Source of the DNA: Pseudomonas taiwanensis
Lineage (GTDB): Bacteria > Pseudomonadota > Gammaproteobacteria > Pseudomonadales > Pseudomonadaceae
Direction: 5' to 3'
Length of the DNA stretch: 64,000 bases
Assembly: GCF_013393345.1 (NCBI RefSeq)
Contig: NZ_QJRF01000053.1
Span: 1-64,000, forward strand
Position 1 is the stretch's first letter. Every line of letters begins with the position of its first letter. A program made the translations under genes and the position numbers. The notes under the pieces are model-generated. The model worked only from the letters and a program-made list of their open reading frames with translations. It had not been told where the DNA came from and did not search any database. Below, in pieces: positions 35,971-44,073 of this stretch.

Positions 35971-36423
35971 ATGAATGCAGCAAGGTATCGGGTACTGATC
36001 ATTGCCGTTTTCGGACTGTGCGCGTGCGCGGGACCGGCAGGCGACGCCAGGAAAGAATTGCTCGAAGTCAGATTGAACGCCACGCCGAAGAACGCCGGGC
36101 GTATCGCCCAGGCGACGCTGGTGCCGCGGGGTGATGAGACGAGCATTTCGTTTGTGATCAGCGGCGTACCTTCCTTCACGACCCGCCCCGTCCGCCTTTA
36201 CACCTTCATCTACCCGGGAAGTTGCGCGCATCCCGGGGCAGCGCCCGCCTATGAGTTGAACAATACGCTAACCACCGAACGCCATTTCCGGGGTGATGTC
36301 TGGCGGATGTCGAAGTCCGCGCCTGTTCCATTCTCGACGTTACGCGCAGGCGATTACTCACTCGTACTGCGGACGACGCCCGCAGATGGCAACTACGACA
36401 TTTTCTGTGGGGATATCCACTGA
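35971..36423 (+). CDS. small lipoprotein, unknown function
   Basis: The 150-residue protein has a signal peptide with a likely lipobox LCAC (Cys19). The mature part is predicted to be mainly beta, with motifs VRLYTFIYPGSC and RAGDYSLVLRTTP that recall a C-terminal sandwich fold. ATG 35971 follows GGGAGG; the upstream in-frame TTG has no ribosome site. I do not recognise the family. It is not obviously linked to its neighbours. Confidence 0.65.
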   Translation: MNAARYRVLIIAVFGLCACAGPAGDARKELLEVRLNATPKNAGRIAQATLVPRGDETSISFVISGVPSFTTRPVRLYTFIYPGSCAHPGAAPAYELNNTLTTERHFRGDVWRMSKSAPVPFSTLRAGDYSLVLRTTPADGNYDIFCGDIH

Positions 36424-36438
36424 GGGCACCGGACATTC

Positions 36439-36502
36439 TGTAGGAGCGAGCTTGCTCGCGAATGAGCGTGCACAGCCTGTTCGCGAGCAAGCTCGCTCCT
36501 AC
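36439..36502. repeat. REP doublet, family A
   Basis: TGTAGGAGCGAGCTTGC-TCGCGAA (36439-36462) and its inverted copy (36480-36502) are separated by 17 bases. They lie between the convergent lipoprotein and YbaK-type genes. Confidence 0.85.
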
Positions 36503-36509
36503 TCGCCGA

Positions 36510-36977
36510 TTACTCGCAAAGTTTCCCGCTCTTGGCTTCCGGCATCAGCGCCATGTATTGCTTGCCGCTCATGTGCACCAGTTCGTCATGGCGACCGGAT
36601 TCGAAGTAGATGTCCGGTTGTTCCGCCAGGGATTGGTCGATGAGGGTGTCGAGACCGAACAGGTTACCCACGGCGGGGATGGCGCCGGTTTCGCAGTTGG
36701 CGAAGCGTTTGCCGAAGTCCCGTTCGCGCACCAGGCGCCAATGGCGGTGGGTGAGTTTGTGGACCTTTTCCAGGTCGACATGACGTGACGCGGGCACCAC
36801 GGCCATCATCCAGTGGCCCTGGAAGTCGTCGAGGATTACCGGTTTGGCCATTTGCTGCGGTGGCACGCCGGCGCGGCGGGCGGCTTCGCGGGTGGTCATG
36901 GATGCGGTGTGATTGAGCACGTCGAAGCGTGTCTTGTGCTGCATGAGGCTGCTTTGCAGCTGGGTGATCATGGTCAT
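36510..36977 (-). CDS. YbaK/ProX-type aminoacyl-tRNA deacylase
   Basis: This 155-residue protein of the YbaK/prolyl-tRNA-synthetase-associated domain family hydrolyses mischarged tRNAs. Typical features are the N-terminal FDVLNHTASMTTREAARRAG, AKPVILDDFQGHWMMAVVPASRHVDLEKV, and ETGAIPAVGNLFGLDTLIDQSL. ATG 36977 sits behind AGGAGGT; the frame extends upstream without a better site. The exact substrate tRNA is not determinable. Confidence 0.85.
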   Translation of the reverse strand: MTMITQLQSSLMQHKTRFDVLNHTASMTTREAARRAGVPPQQMAKPVILDDFQGHWMMAVVPASRHVDLEKVHKLTHRHWRLVRERDFGKRFANCETGAIPAVGNLFGLDTLIDQSLAEQPDIYFESGRHDELVHMSGKQYMALMPEAKSGKLCE

Positions 36978-37171
36978 GGGACACCTCCTGCCAGGCGGTG
37001 GCTCATCGCTCCCGATAAGCCTGCGTTGCCGGCACGCAAGGAGGAGCCTCCCGCTCCCCACCCGGCATCGGCGCTGGCCGATGCCATGTGGATAAGTTTA
37101 GTGAGGGGATGGGCTGTCGGACCGAAAGGTGCCGACCGGTTCAGGGCCGATCACGGCGCATGGTCATGGAC

Positions 37172-37669
37172 TCAATCCGTGAGGGCTTTGTCCATCTGCA
37201 CCAGGGCGACCCGCCGGCCGTTCGGGGCGAGGCGTTCGACGATTGCGCGTGGCTGGTAGCCGAGCCGGGAGTAGAGGAGCAGGCCGCCAGCATTGGCGTT
37301 GAAGCAGGACACTTTCATCAGCCTGGCCTTGTACTGCTCGCGGGCCTGGCGCTCCATGGCGCTGATCAGGTACTGGGCCACGCCATGGCCGCGTGCCCAG
37401 AGCGCCACCATCATGTTGCCGAGGGCGCAGAACTCGCCGTGCTGCCATTGGTAGAAGTTGGCGAAGCCGGCGACTTTGCCGTCCAGCAGGGCCACGGTAC
37501 TACCGCGTCGCTCGGCCATGGCGGCGGCGAGCTGGCCGACGGTGAGCGGCCAACTGGCCTTGGGGTAGGCGAAGAACAGTTCGTCCGCATCCTGGGGGAA
37601 GCGGACGATTTCGTGGAGGTCTTCGGCGCTGGCGGGGCGGTATTGCAGTTGGGGATTGACAGCGGGCAT
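37172..37669 (-). CDS. GNAT-family N-acetyltransferase
   Basis: In the 165 residues the acetyl-CoA binding region is visible as CALGNMMVALWARGHGVAQYLISAMERQAREQ, a variant of the GNAT motif A (R-x-x-G-x-G/A). A LLLYSRLGYQP motif B lies near the end. It starts seven bases after the DUF4136 gene stop, and its ribosome site overlaps that stop, so the two may be co-transcribed. The substrate is unknown. Confidence 0.85.
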   Translation of the reverse strand: MPAVNPQLQYRPASAEDLHEIVRFPQDADELFFAYPKASWPLTVGQLAAAMAERRGSTVALLDGKVAGFANFYQWQHGEFCALGNMMVALWARGHGVAQYLISAMERQAREQYKARLMKVSCFNANAGGLLLYSRLGYQPRAIVERLAPNGRRVALVQMDKALTD

Positions 37670-37676
37670 GAGGTCC

Positions 37677-38234
37677 TCAGTGCGGCGGGTACTGGGCGAT
37701 CACCTTGGCGACCGTTTCGCGGATGGCGGCTTCACGTTCAGCCGGAGTCGGCGGCGAGTTTTTCATGATCTGTTCTGCACTTCCGCGCCAGACCAGCTTG
37801 CCGTCCTTGGTGTCATACAGGTCCACCTGGATGGTGGCGACCTTGTAGGTGTAGACGCGGGTTTCGGTGTAGGCCGGTCCACCCCAGTAGCCTCCCCAAT
37901 ATCCGCCCCAGTAGCCGCCGTAGTTGTAGCTGCTCTGCTGCTGGCGCTCATCGACTATCAGCCAGGATTGCACGTCCAGGTCGGCCTTGCCGCTGGTGGC
38001 CGGGCGCAGGCCGCGCTGGTCGAGCTGCTGGCCGACGGCGTCGCGGATGCGCTGTTCGGTGAGGTCACTCTTGATGCGCGGGTCGTCGGGGCTGTACTGC
38101 AGGGCGGGCTCTTTCCAGCTCCAACTGCGGTACGCGCCGAAATCGCGAGAGCTGTCGTAATCGCGATTGACGTTGTAGTTCTGGCAGGCGGCCAGGAGCA
38201 GGACGGTGGAAAGGAGTAGCGTGAGGCGGGTCAT
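37677..38234 (-). CDS. DUF4136 lipoprotein (second paralogue)
   Basis: This 185-residue lipoprotein (lipobox LLAAC) starts YNVNRDYDSSRDFGAYRSWSW, the typical DUF4136 opening. A Tyr/Gly-rich patch YNYGGYWGGYWGGYWGG lies in the middle. The C-terminus is TPAEREAAIRETVAKVIAQYPPH. AGGAG precedes ATG 38234. It is about 90 bases downstream of a paralogue on the same strand. Function is unknown. Confidence 0.88.
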   Translation of the reverse strand: MTRLTLLLSTVLLLAACQNYNVNRDYDSSRDFGAYRSWSWKEPALQYSPDDPRIKSDLTEQRIRDAVGQQLDQRGLRPATSGKADLDVQSWLIVDERQQQSSYNYGGYWGGYWGGYWGGPAYTETRVYTYKVATIQVDLYDTKDGKLVWRGSAEQIMKNSPPTPAEREAAIRETVAKVIAQYPPH

Positions 38235-38326
38235 GATCGGATCTCCTCTGCCGGAATCATTATCGAAACGCAAGGCAAGACAGTCGGCAAGGGGAATTTG
38301 AGGGCGCTCTATCCCGAGGCTTTCAT

Positions 38327-38926
38327 TCAATTCGGCGGATAGTCGTCCAGGGCTTCCTTCACCGCTTCGCGCAGCGCGGCCACGCCGTCGGAGCGGCTGC
38401 CGTTGGCGTAGGTTTCGCCGCTGCCACTCCACACCGGCTGGTTGTCGCGGGCGTCATAGAACTCCAGGTAGACCACGGCCACCTGTTCCTCATAGGTGCG
38501 CACGACCGGCACGGTGGCCCATGCCCCGTACTGGTCGCGCCACGGACCGCTGCCGTAATAGGCGCCGCCATAGTCGTCGTACTGCCGCAGGCGCCGTTCG
38601 TAGCGCAGGCTGGCGCTGACCTTGAGATCGGCCTGGCCGGGATCGCGTGCCTGGCGCAGGCCATGCTGGTCGAGGCCGGAGTTGACCATGTCGGCCATCT
38701 GCTCGGGCGTCGCCCAGTTGTTGCCGGCGGGAAGCTGGCCGTCGAGCCAGGTCCAGCTGCGGTAGCGGCCGAAGTCGCGCGGCGCGGCGGGATAGGCGCT
38801 GCTGTCGAAGGTGGTCGCCGCACCCGGTGGAGCGGGAGGCAGCGGGCGAGACTCGGCCTTGTACGGGTTCTGGCTCTGGCAGGCGGACAGTAACAAGGCA
38901 AATGCGAGCAGCGCGGGCTGTTTCAT
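38327..38926 (-). CDS. DUF4136 lipoprotein (first paralogue)
   Basis: In the 199 residues the lipobox is LLSAC. The DUF4136 domain follows ([64 protein letters not shown]). CGGAGG precedes ATG 38926. It resembles the next gene over its whole length, so the pair is probably a tandem duplication. Function is unknown; probably an outer-membrane lipoprotein. Confidence 0.88.
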   Translation of the reverse strand: MKQPALLAFALLLSACQSQNPYKAESRPLPPAPPGAATTFDSSAYPAAPRDFGRYRSWTWLDGQLPAGNNWATPEQMADMVNSGLDQHGLRQARDPGQADLKVSASLRYERRLRQYDDYGGAYYGSGPWRDQYGAWATVPVVRTYEEQVAVVYLEFYDARDNQPVWSGSGETYANGSRSDGVAALREAVKEALDDYPPN

Positions 38927-38937
38927 GGGGCCTCCGT

Positions 38938-39687
38938 TCAAAGGGGGCGGCAAATCCAGTGCAAGTAACGGCCTAATCCCAAATAGCTGGGGTGTCGGCG
39001 GTAAGCCAGTTCCATTTCCAGCAGGTCCACCAGCTCGGCCTTGGCCTGGAACTCCTGGGGCATGTAGTCGTGGAACACGCGCACGCCGCTCTGGTTTTCG
39101 ACTTTCCAGTGGCCTTCGAGCTGTGTCGCCAGGTCACGCGGGTCCAGCGGCTGCTGCGGGGTCAGGCTTTGTCCTTCGCCGGCGAACTTGTGTTTGCGCA
39201 GCTTGCGGAAATGCCCCTTGAGCAGGTTGCGATAGATCAGCGCGTCCTTGTTGTAGAAGGCCAGCGACAGCATCCCATCCTTGGCGGTGAGCTGATGCAG
39301 CACGGGCAGGATGGCGTGCGGGTCGGCAAGCCATTCCAGCACGGCGTGGCAGAGCACCAGGTCATAGGGCTCGGTGAGCTGGCCGAGCAGCTCCTGCCAG
39401 GGCGCCTGGATGAAGGTGGCAGCCTGGCCGGCCTCGGCAAAGCGCTGGCGGGCGCCTTCGAGCATGGGCTCAGCCGGCTCGGCGAGGGTGACCTGGTGGC
39501 CGCGCTCGGCCAGCCAGAGCGCCATATGGCCGAGGCCCGCGCCCACATCGAGCACGCGCAACGGGCGGTCGGGCAGGACTTCAGCGAGGTCGGCCTGCAG
39601 CACGGCGAGGCGGATGGCGCCCTTGGCACCGCCGTAGATCTTTTCGGCGAAGCGCGTCGCCAGTTCATCGAAGTGACGGTCGCTCAT
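38938..39687 (-). CDS. cmoM: SAM-dependent methyltransferase, CmoM-like
   Basis: The 249-residue class I methyltransferase has its SAM motif in [32 protein letters not shown] and a later [15 protein letters not shown]. The N-terminus [30 protein letters not shown] and C-terminus [18 protein letters not shown] match CmoM (formerly SmtA), which methylates carboxymethoxyuridine at tRNA position 34. It overlaps the MazG-like gene by four bases. The symbol is from family recall. Confidence 0.82.
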   Translation of the reverse strand: MSDRHFDELATRFAEKIYGGAKGAIRLAVLQADLAEVLPDRPLRVLDVGAGLGHMALWLAERGHQVTLAEPAEPMLEGARQRFAEAGQAATFIQAPWQELLGQLTEPYDLVLCHAVLEWLADPHAILPVLHQLTAKDGMLSLAFYNKDALIYRNLLKGHFRKLRKHKFAGEGQSLTPQQPLDPRDLATQLEGHWKVENQSGVRVFHDYMPQEFQAKAELVDLLEMELAYRRHPSYLGLGRYLHWICRPL

Positions 39688-39986
39688 GTGAAGCGCCTTT
39701 CGCTGTCGGCCAGCTTGGCACGGACCACGGCGTCCATGTCCAGGCCGAGTTCGGCGCAGAGCAGCAGGAGGTAGAGCACGATATCGCCCACTTCCTGGCC
39801 GGCGTGGGCGAGTTTTTCGGGGGGCAGCTGGCGAGACTGGTCTTCGCTCAGCCACTGGAAGATTTCCACCAGCTCGGCCATTTCCACGCTGGCGGCCATG
39901 GCCAGGTTCTTCGGACTGTGGAATTGCCGCCAGTCGTTGTTATCGCGGATGGCATGCAGGCGGGCGGTGATTTCGTCGAGGTTCAT
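39684..39986 (-). CDS. MazG-like nucleotide pyrophosphohydrolase
   Basis: The 100-residue all-alpha protein carries the metal-binding EXXE pairs of the MazG/RS21-C6 class: SVEMAELVEIFQWL and EVGDIVLYLLLLCAELGLD. Such enzymes cleave (d)NTPs, often dCTP analogues. AAGGAGAG precedes the ATG. It is translationally coupled to the cmoM-like gene through a four-base overlap. Confidence 0.88.
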   Translation of the reverse strand: MNLDEITARLHAIRDNNDWRQFHSPKNLAMAASVEMAELVEIFQWLSEDQSRQLPPEKLAHAGQEVGDIVLYLLLLCAELGLDMDAVVRAKLADSERRFT

Positions 39987-40039
39987 GGGGCTCTCCTTGA
40001 ACCGCCTATGGTCCCGCTGGCCGCCCGGCCGCGCAAGGG

Positions 40040-40894
40040 TTATCCCAGCGGGCGCCAGCTTCCCGCCATGTGCGGGATGTCGCCCTTGCCGAGCAATGCG
40101 AGTTGGCCTTCGGCGGCCGGTGCGCTGGCCAGCAGGGTGACTTCGGCCGGCAGGAGAACCGGCTTCTGGAAGCGGACTTCCACTTCGTAACCGGCGCTGG
40201 GCAGGTGGATTTCCAGCGCCGCCAGGCAACGGGCCTTGTTCCACAGCCCATGGGCGATGGCGCGGGGGAAACCGAACAGCCTGGCGCTGGCGGCCGAAAG
40301 GTGGATGGGGTTGTAGTCGCCGGCCACGCGGGCATAGCGCCGGCCGATGTCGGCGGCGGCGTACCACTGATCCAGGTGCGTCAGCGGCAGGCTTTCCAGG
40401 GTAGCGCGCGGCTCCGGCTGGCCGGGCAGGCGAAGGCCGCGGAAGAGAATGCGGCTATCGCCCTCCCAGACCAGGCCGAGCTGGTCTTCCAGGCGAGTGA
40501 TCAGGCTGAAGGTGGCGCCTTTCTCGTGGGGCTGGAGATCGCTCACCTGCACGCTGGCAACGAAAGGCCCCAGGCCACCCAGGGCGCGCAACACGCGGAT
40601 ACGGTTTTCCAGGTGCACCAGGCCCAGCAGTGGGAAGGGGAAACGCGGATCGGTGAGCAGGCGCATCTGCAGCGGGAAAGCGAGGATGTGCGGGTAAGTT
40701 GCCGGCATCAGCCCCTTGTCGCTGAAGTCGCAGACGGCGCGATAGCGCGCCAGATGATTCGGGTCGACGCTTACCTGGCAGCGCACGCCCACGTCGGGCA
40801 GGGCCTTGCCGCGCATGCCACGGCGCACGGCGGCGCGGGCGAACAGGCCAGGAAGGGCGGGAGGTGCGGAAAGGTCGAGCCAGTCGGTGGCCAT
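40040..40894 (-). CDS. MaoC-type hot-dog dehydratase/hydratase
   Basis: This 284-residue protein has a C-terminal MaoC hydratase motif, ARVAGDYNPIHLSAASARLFGFPRAIAHGLW, with the catalytic Asp and His. A degenerate N-terminal hot-dog half precedes it. It probably hydrates or binds enoyl-CoA thioesters. ATG 40894 follows GAGGAG. It is divergent from an AraC regulator. A large FabG-type reductase and a FadI-like thiolase lie 2-5 kb away, suggesting one fatty-acyl pathway. Confidence 0.85.
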   Translation of the reverse strand: MATDWLDLSAPPALPGLFARAAVRRGMRGKALPDVGVRCQVSVDPNHLARYRAVCDFSDKGLMPATYPHILAFPLQMRLLTDPRFPFPLLGLVHLENRIRVLRALGGLGPFVASVQVSDLQPHEKGATFSLITRLEDQLGLVWEGDSRILFRGLRLPGQPEPRATLESLPLTHLDQWYAAADIGRRYARVAGDYNPIHLSAASARLFGFPRAIAHGLWNKARCLAALEIHLPSAGYEVEVRFQKPVLLPAEVTLLASAPAAEGQLALLGKGDIPHMAGSWRPLG

Positions 40895-41060
40895 GCGTGA
40901 TCTCCTCAAGGCGAATGGGGCTCAGCATAGTCAGCGGATTGTGTCGCACATTGGCCGGTCGTCCCGGGAGTGCGGCAGGGCAGTCAATCGCGGCCTTGAG
41001 CGGGGATGAAAAAGCCGAATAAGATGGCCGCGCCTCGCAGACAATAAGAATTCTCCGAAA

Positions 41061-42062
41061 ATGATGCGTGATCTGACCGACGATGTGGCGCTGATGCGCC
41101 CGGTGATCGACGCCCTGCGTGCCAGCGGTACCGACCCGGACAAGGTTCTGGTGCGCGTCGGCCTGCCGCCAGGCGGACTGCCCGCGGGTCGCTTTCCCCA
41201 TGCTGCACAAACCCAGTTCTGGAAGGCCGCCGCCGCCGAGTGCGGTGAGGAGCACGTCGGCCTCTACCTGGCGGGTCATTTGCCCGCCTTCCACGGGTTG
41301 TTGCTGGAGTACCTGTTCCTCTCCAGCGGTACTTTTGGCGAGGGGCTGCGGCATGCCCTGCGCTATGTGCGCCTGCTCTCCGACACCCTGAGTGCCCATC
41401 TCGAAGTCGAAGATGATCGCGCCGTGCTCTCCCTTGGCCGGCACGCGGGCAGCAACCGGCATTTCCCGGAGATGCTCGCGGGTGCGGTGATCCGCCTCTT
41501 CCATGCCCTGACCGATGGGCAGTTCAAACCCCACGAAGTGCAACTGATGCACGCCGAAGGCGCTCCCGCCGAGCGTTACCACTCGGTCTATGGCTGCCCG
41601 GCGCGGCTGGGGGCTGATCGCTACGCGCTGATCTTCGATGCCGAGGTGCTGGACAAGCCCTCGCGCCACGCTGCGCTGGACCTGTTGCGCATGCACGAAT
41701 CCCTGGCCCGTCGCCAACTGGCGGAGGTGGAACGCCTGGACCTCGTGCGCCAGGTGCGCGAGTTGATCGGCGAACTGCTGGTGGATGGCGGCGCGACCCT
41801 CGAGCAGGTCGCCGCACGCCTGAACATGCCGGCCCGCCGCCTGCGGGAAAGGCTGGCCACGGCCGGGGTGCGATTCAACGACCTGGTCACCGACTACCGT
41901 TGCCGACTGGCCAAGGAACTGCTGCTGAAGACCGACGAACGCATCGAGGTGATCGTCGAGCGCACCGGCTTCTCTGAACCGAGCACCTTCTACCGGGCGT
42001 TCAAGCGATGGGTGGGCGAGACGCCGGTGGAGTTCCGCAGGAAGGGGAAGGGCGAGGGCTGA
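41061..42062 (+). CDS. AraC-family regulator (OruR-like class)
   Basis: In the 333 residues the N-terminal ligand-binding domain is of the arabinose-binding-like class seen in OruR/ArgR-type Pseudomonas regulators. The two helix-turn-helix motifs are C-terminal (GATLEQVAARLNMPARRLRERLATAGV and IEVIVERTGFSEPSTFYRAFKRWVGETPVEFR). It is divergent from the MaoC gene and may control it. The inducer is unknown. Confidence 0.87.
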   Translation: MMRDLTDDVALMRPVIDALRASGTDPDKVLVRVGLPPGGLPAGRFPHAAQTQFWKAAAAECGEEHVGLYLAGHLPAFHGLLLEYLFLSSGTFGEGLRHALRYVRLLSDTLSAHLEVEDDRAVLSLGRHAGSNRHFPEMLAGAVIRLFHALTDGQFKPHEVQLMHAEGAPAERYHSVYGCPARLGADRYALIFDAEVLDKPSRHAALDLLRMHESLARRQLAEVERLDLVRQVRELIGELLVDGGATLEQVAARLNMPARRLRERLATAGVRFNDLVTDYRCRLAKELLLKTDERIEVIVERTGFSEPSTFYRAFKRWVGETPVEFRRKGKGEG

Positions 42063-42068
42063 GCTATT

Positions 42069-42529
42069 GGGGCAACTGCGTTGCCCTTAGCGAATGAATT
42101 CGCCCCCACAGGGGTTCTGTCCTGAACCAGGTGTTTCAGGTGGGCGATCTTCCTGTGGGGGCTGAAGGTCGCTATGCAGGCCGGAGGTCTGCCCTGCTGA
42201 GTTGATTGGGGCGGCTGCGCGCCCTTTCGCGAATGAATTCGCTCCCACAAGAGAGCTGGTGCGTCAGGTGGATGCTTTTCCTGTAGGGGCGAATTCATTC
42301 GCCAAGCCAAGCAGGCCGAAGGTCTGCCTAGCAGAACCTATTGGGGCAGCTGCGCTGCCCTTTGGCGAATGAATTCGCTCCCACAGGGATCTGTCCTGAA
42401 CCAGATGCTTCAGGTGGGCGATTTTTCTGTGGGGGCGATTTCAATCGCTGAGCAGGCCGACGGTCTGCCCCGTCGGATCGCCAGGGGCAACTGCGTTGCC
42501 CTTTGGCGAATGAATTCGCCCCTACAGGG
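42069..42529. repeat. REP array, family B (six GCGAATGAATTCGC-type cores)
   Basis: Cores lie at 42090-42103, 42229-42242, 42289-42302 (inverted), 42365-42378, 42435-42448 (inverted variant GCGATTTCAATCGC) and 42506-42519. Each core is flanked by CCC-C/T-ACAG. Between them are repeated modules: GGGGCAACTGCGTTGCCC hairpins, GTCCTGAACCAG--G-TTCAGGTGGGCGAT and GCAGGCCG-AGGTCTGCC. The array fills the gap between the convergent AraC and FabG-type genes. No gene is present. Confidence 0.88.
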
Positions 42530-42555
42530 ATTTGATTCGCGCCGGCGGCTTGGCC

Positions 42556-43911
42556 TCAAGCCCCCAACAGACTCTGCCCGCACACCCGCATCACCTGCCC
42601 GGTCAGGGCGCCTGAGCCCGGCTGGGCGAACCAGGCGACGGCTTCGGCCACGTCCTGGGGCAGGCCACCCTGGCTCATCGAGTTCATGCGGCGGCCCGCT
42701 TCGCGGATGGTCAGGGGAATGGCGGCGGTCATCTGGGTTTCGATGAAGCCCGGTGCCACAGCGTTGATGCTGATACCGCGTTGGCTCAGCAGCGGGGCCC
42801 AGTTCTGTGCCAGGCCAATCACACCGGCCTTGCTCGTCGCGTAGTTGGTCTGGCCCATGTTGCCGGCAATGCCGCTGATGGAGGCGATCAGCACCACGCG
42901 GCCGTTGTCGTGCAGCTTGCCAGCGTCCAGCAGGGCCTGGGTGAGCACCTGCGGGGCACGCAGATTGACGTTGAGCACCGAGTTCCAGAAGTCGTCGCTC
43001 ATCTTGGCGAGGGTCTTGTCGCGGGTGATGCCGGCGTTGTGCACGAGGATGTCCACGCCTTCAGGCAGGGCTTCCACCAGTTGGCTGGCAGCGCTCTCGG
43101 CGGTGATGTCGATGACGACGCTGTGGCCGCCCAGGCGTGCGGCCAGGCCGTCGAGGGCGTCCTTCGCCGGGGGGACGTCCAGCAGCACCACCTCGGCGCC
43201 GTCACGGGCCAGGGTTTCCGCGATGGCGGCGCCGATGCCACGGGAGGCGCCTGTCACCAGCGCGCGTTTGCCGGCCAGCGGGCGGGTCCAGTCGTGGACT
43301 TTCTCGGCGCAGGCCGTCAGGCGCAGCACCTGGCCTGAAACGTAGGCGCTCTTGGGGGAAAGGAAGAAACGCAGCGCGCCTTCGAGCTGGTCCTCCGCAC
43401 CGCTGCCGACGTAGATCAGCTGCACGTTGCCGCCGCGGCGGATTTCCTTGCCGAGGGAGCGGGTGAAACCCTCCAGGGAGCGCTGCACGCTGGCGGCGAC
43501 CAGGTCCTCAGTCGCTTCGGGCATGCGGGCCAGGACCACTACTTTCGGGCATTTACCCAGCCCCTTCATGGCCGGTTGGAAGAAGTTGCGCAGCTCGATC
43601 AGTTGCTCGAACCGGGTCAGTCCGCTGGCATCGAAGATCAGTGCCTTGAGTTTCGGGCCGTGCTCGGCCGTCCAGCGCGACAGGCCGAAACGTCCGTCTT
43701 CGTCGGCGAAATTCTGGTCCGTGAGCTTGTTCAGTACGCCGCTGGCCGCTTCGGCGAGCGCGCCCTGGCCGCCAATCAGCAGGGCTCCGTCAACCGGCCG
43801 TGCCCGGCCTGCCATCCAGCGCTCCAGGCGAACCGGTGCCGGCAAGCCCAAGGCGCCCACCAGGCGCCGGCCAGTGTTGGAGTTGGCGAAGGCGAGGTAA
43901 CGGTCGTTCAT
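42556..43911 (-). CDS. large FabG-type 3-oxoacyl reductase (HMwFabG/FabG4 class)
   Basis: The 451 residues have two parts. An N-terminal Rossmann-like region (about 1-205) lacks an intact cofactor motif. The C-terminal half is a complete SDR: LVTGASRGIGAAIAETLA, HNAGITRD, and the Ser-Tyr-Lys triad in ASISGIAGNMGQTNYATSK. It probably reduces 3-oxoacyl thioesters. AGGAGCT precedes ATG 43911. It is divergent from the thiolase gene, a pairing typical of Pseudomonas. Confidence 0.88.
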   Translation of the reverse strand: MNDRYLAFANSNTGRRLVGALGLPAPVRLERWMAGRARPVDGALLIGGQGALAEAASGVLNKLTDQNFADEDGRFGLSRWTAEHGPKLKALIFDASGLTRFEQLIELRNFFQPAMKGLGKCPKVVVLARMPEATEDLVAASVQRSLEGFTRSLGKEIRRGGNVQLIYVGSGAEDQLEGALRFFLSPKSAYVSGQVLRLTACAEKVHDWTRPLAGKRALVTGASRGIGAAIAETLARDGAEVVLLDVPPAKDALDGLAARLGGHSVVIDITAESAASQLVEALPEGVDILVHNAGITRDKTLAKMSDDFWNSVLNVNLRAPQVLTQALLDAGKLHDNGRVVLIASISGIAGNMGQTNYATSKAGVIGLAQNWAPLLSQRGISINAVAPGFIETQMTAAIPLTIREAGRRMNSMSQGGLPQDVAEAVAWFAQPGSGALTGQVMRVCGQSLLGA

Positions 43912-44073
43912 GGGGTAGCTCCTGCTGGTCAATCGAAAGTGGGCTCACTCTACGCAGACACGCGTTGAGCGCAATTGACCGCGCTGACCTGCCGAGCGGC
44001 GAGGCGGCCAATCCAGCCGTCTAGTCTTGTACCCGACACTGCAACCCGCAAACCCTCATCGCAAGGAGTCACC

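Noticed and set aside
42069-42529. CRISPR array
   Set aside because: Repeats alternate in orientation, the spacers are themselves repeated, and no cas genes are present. It is a REP array.
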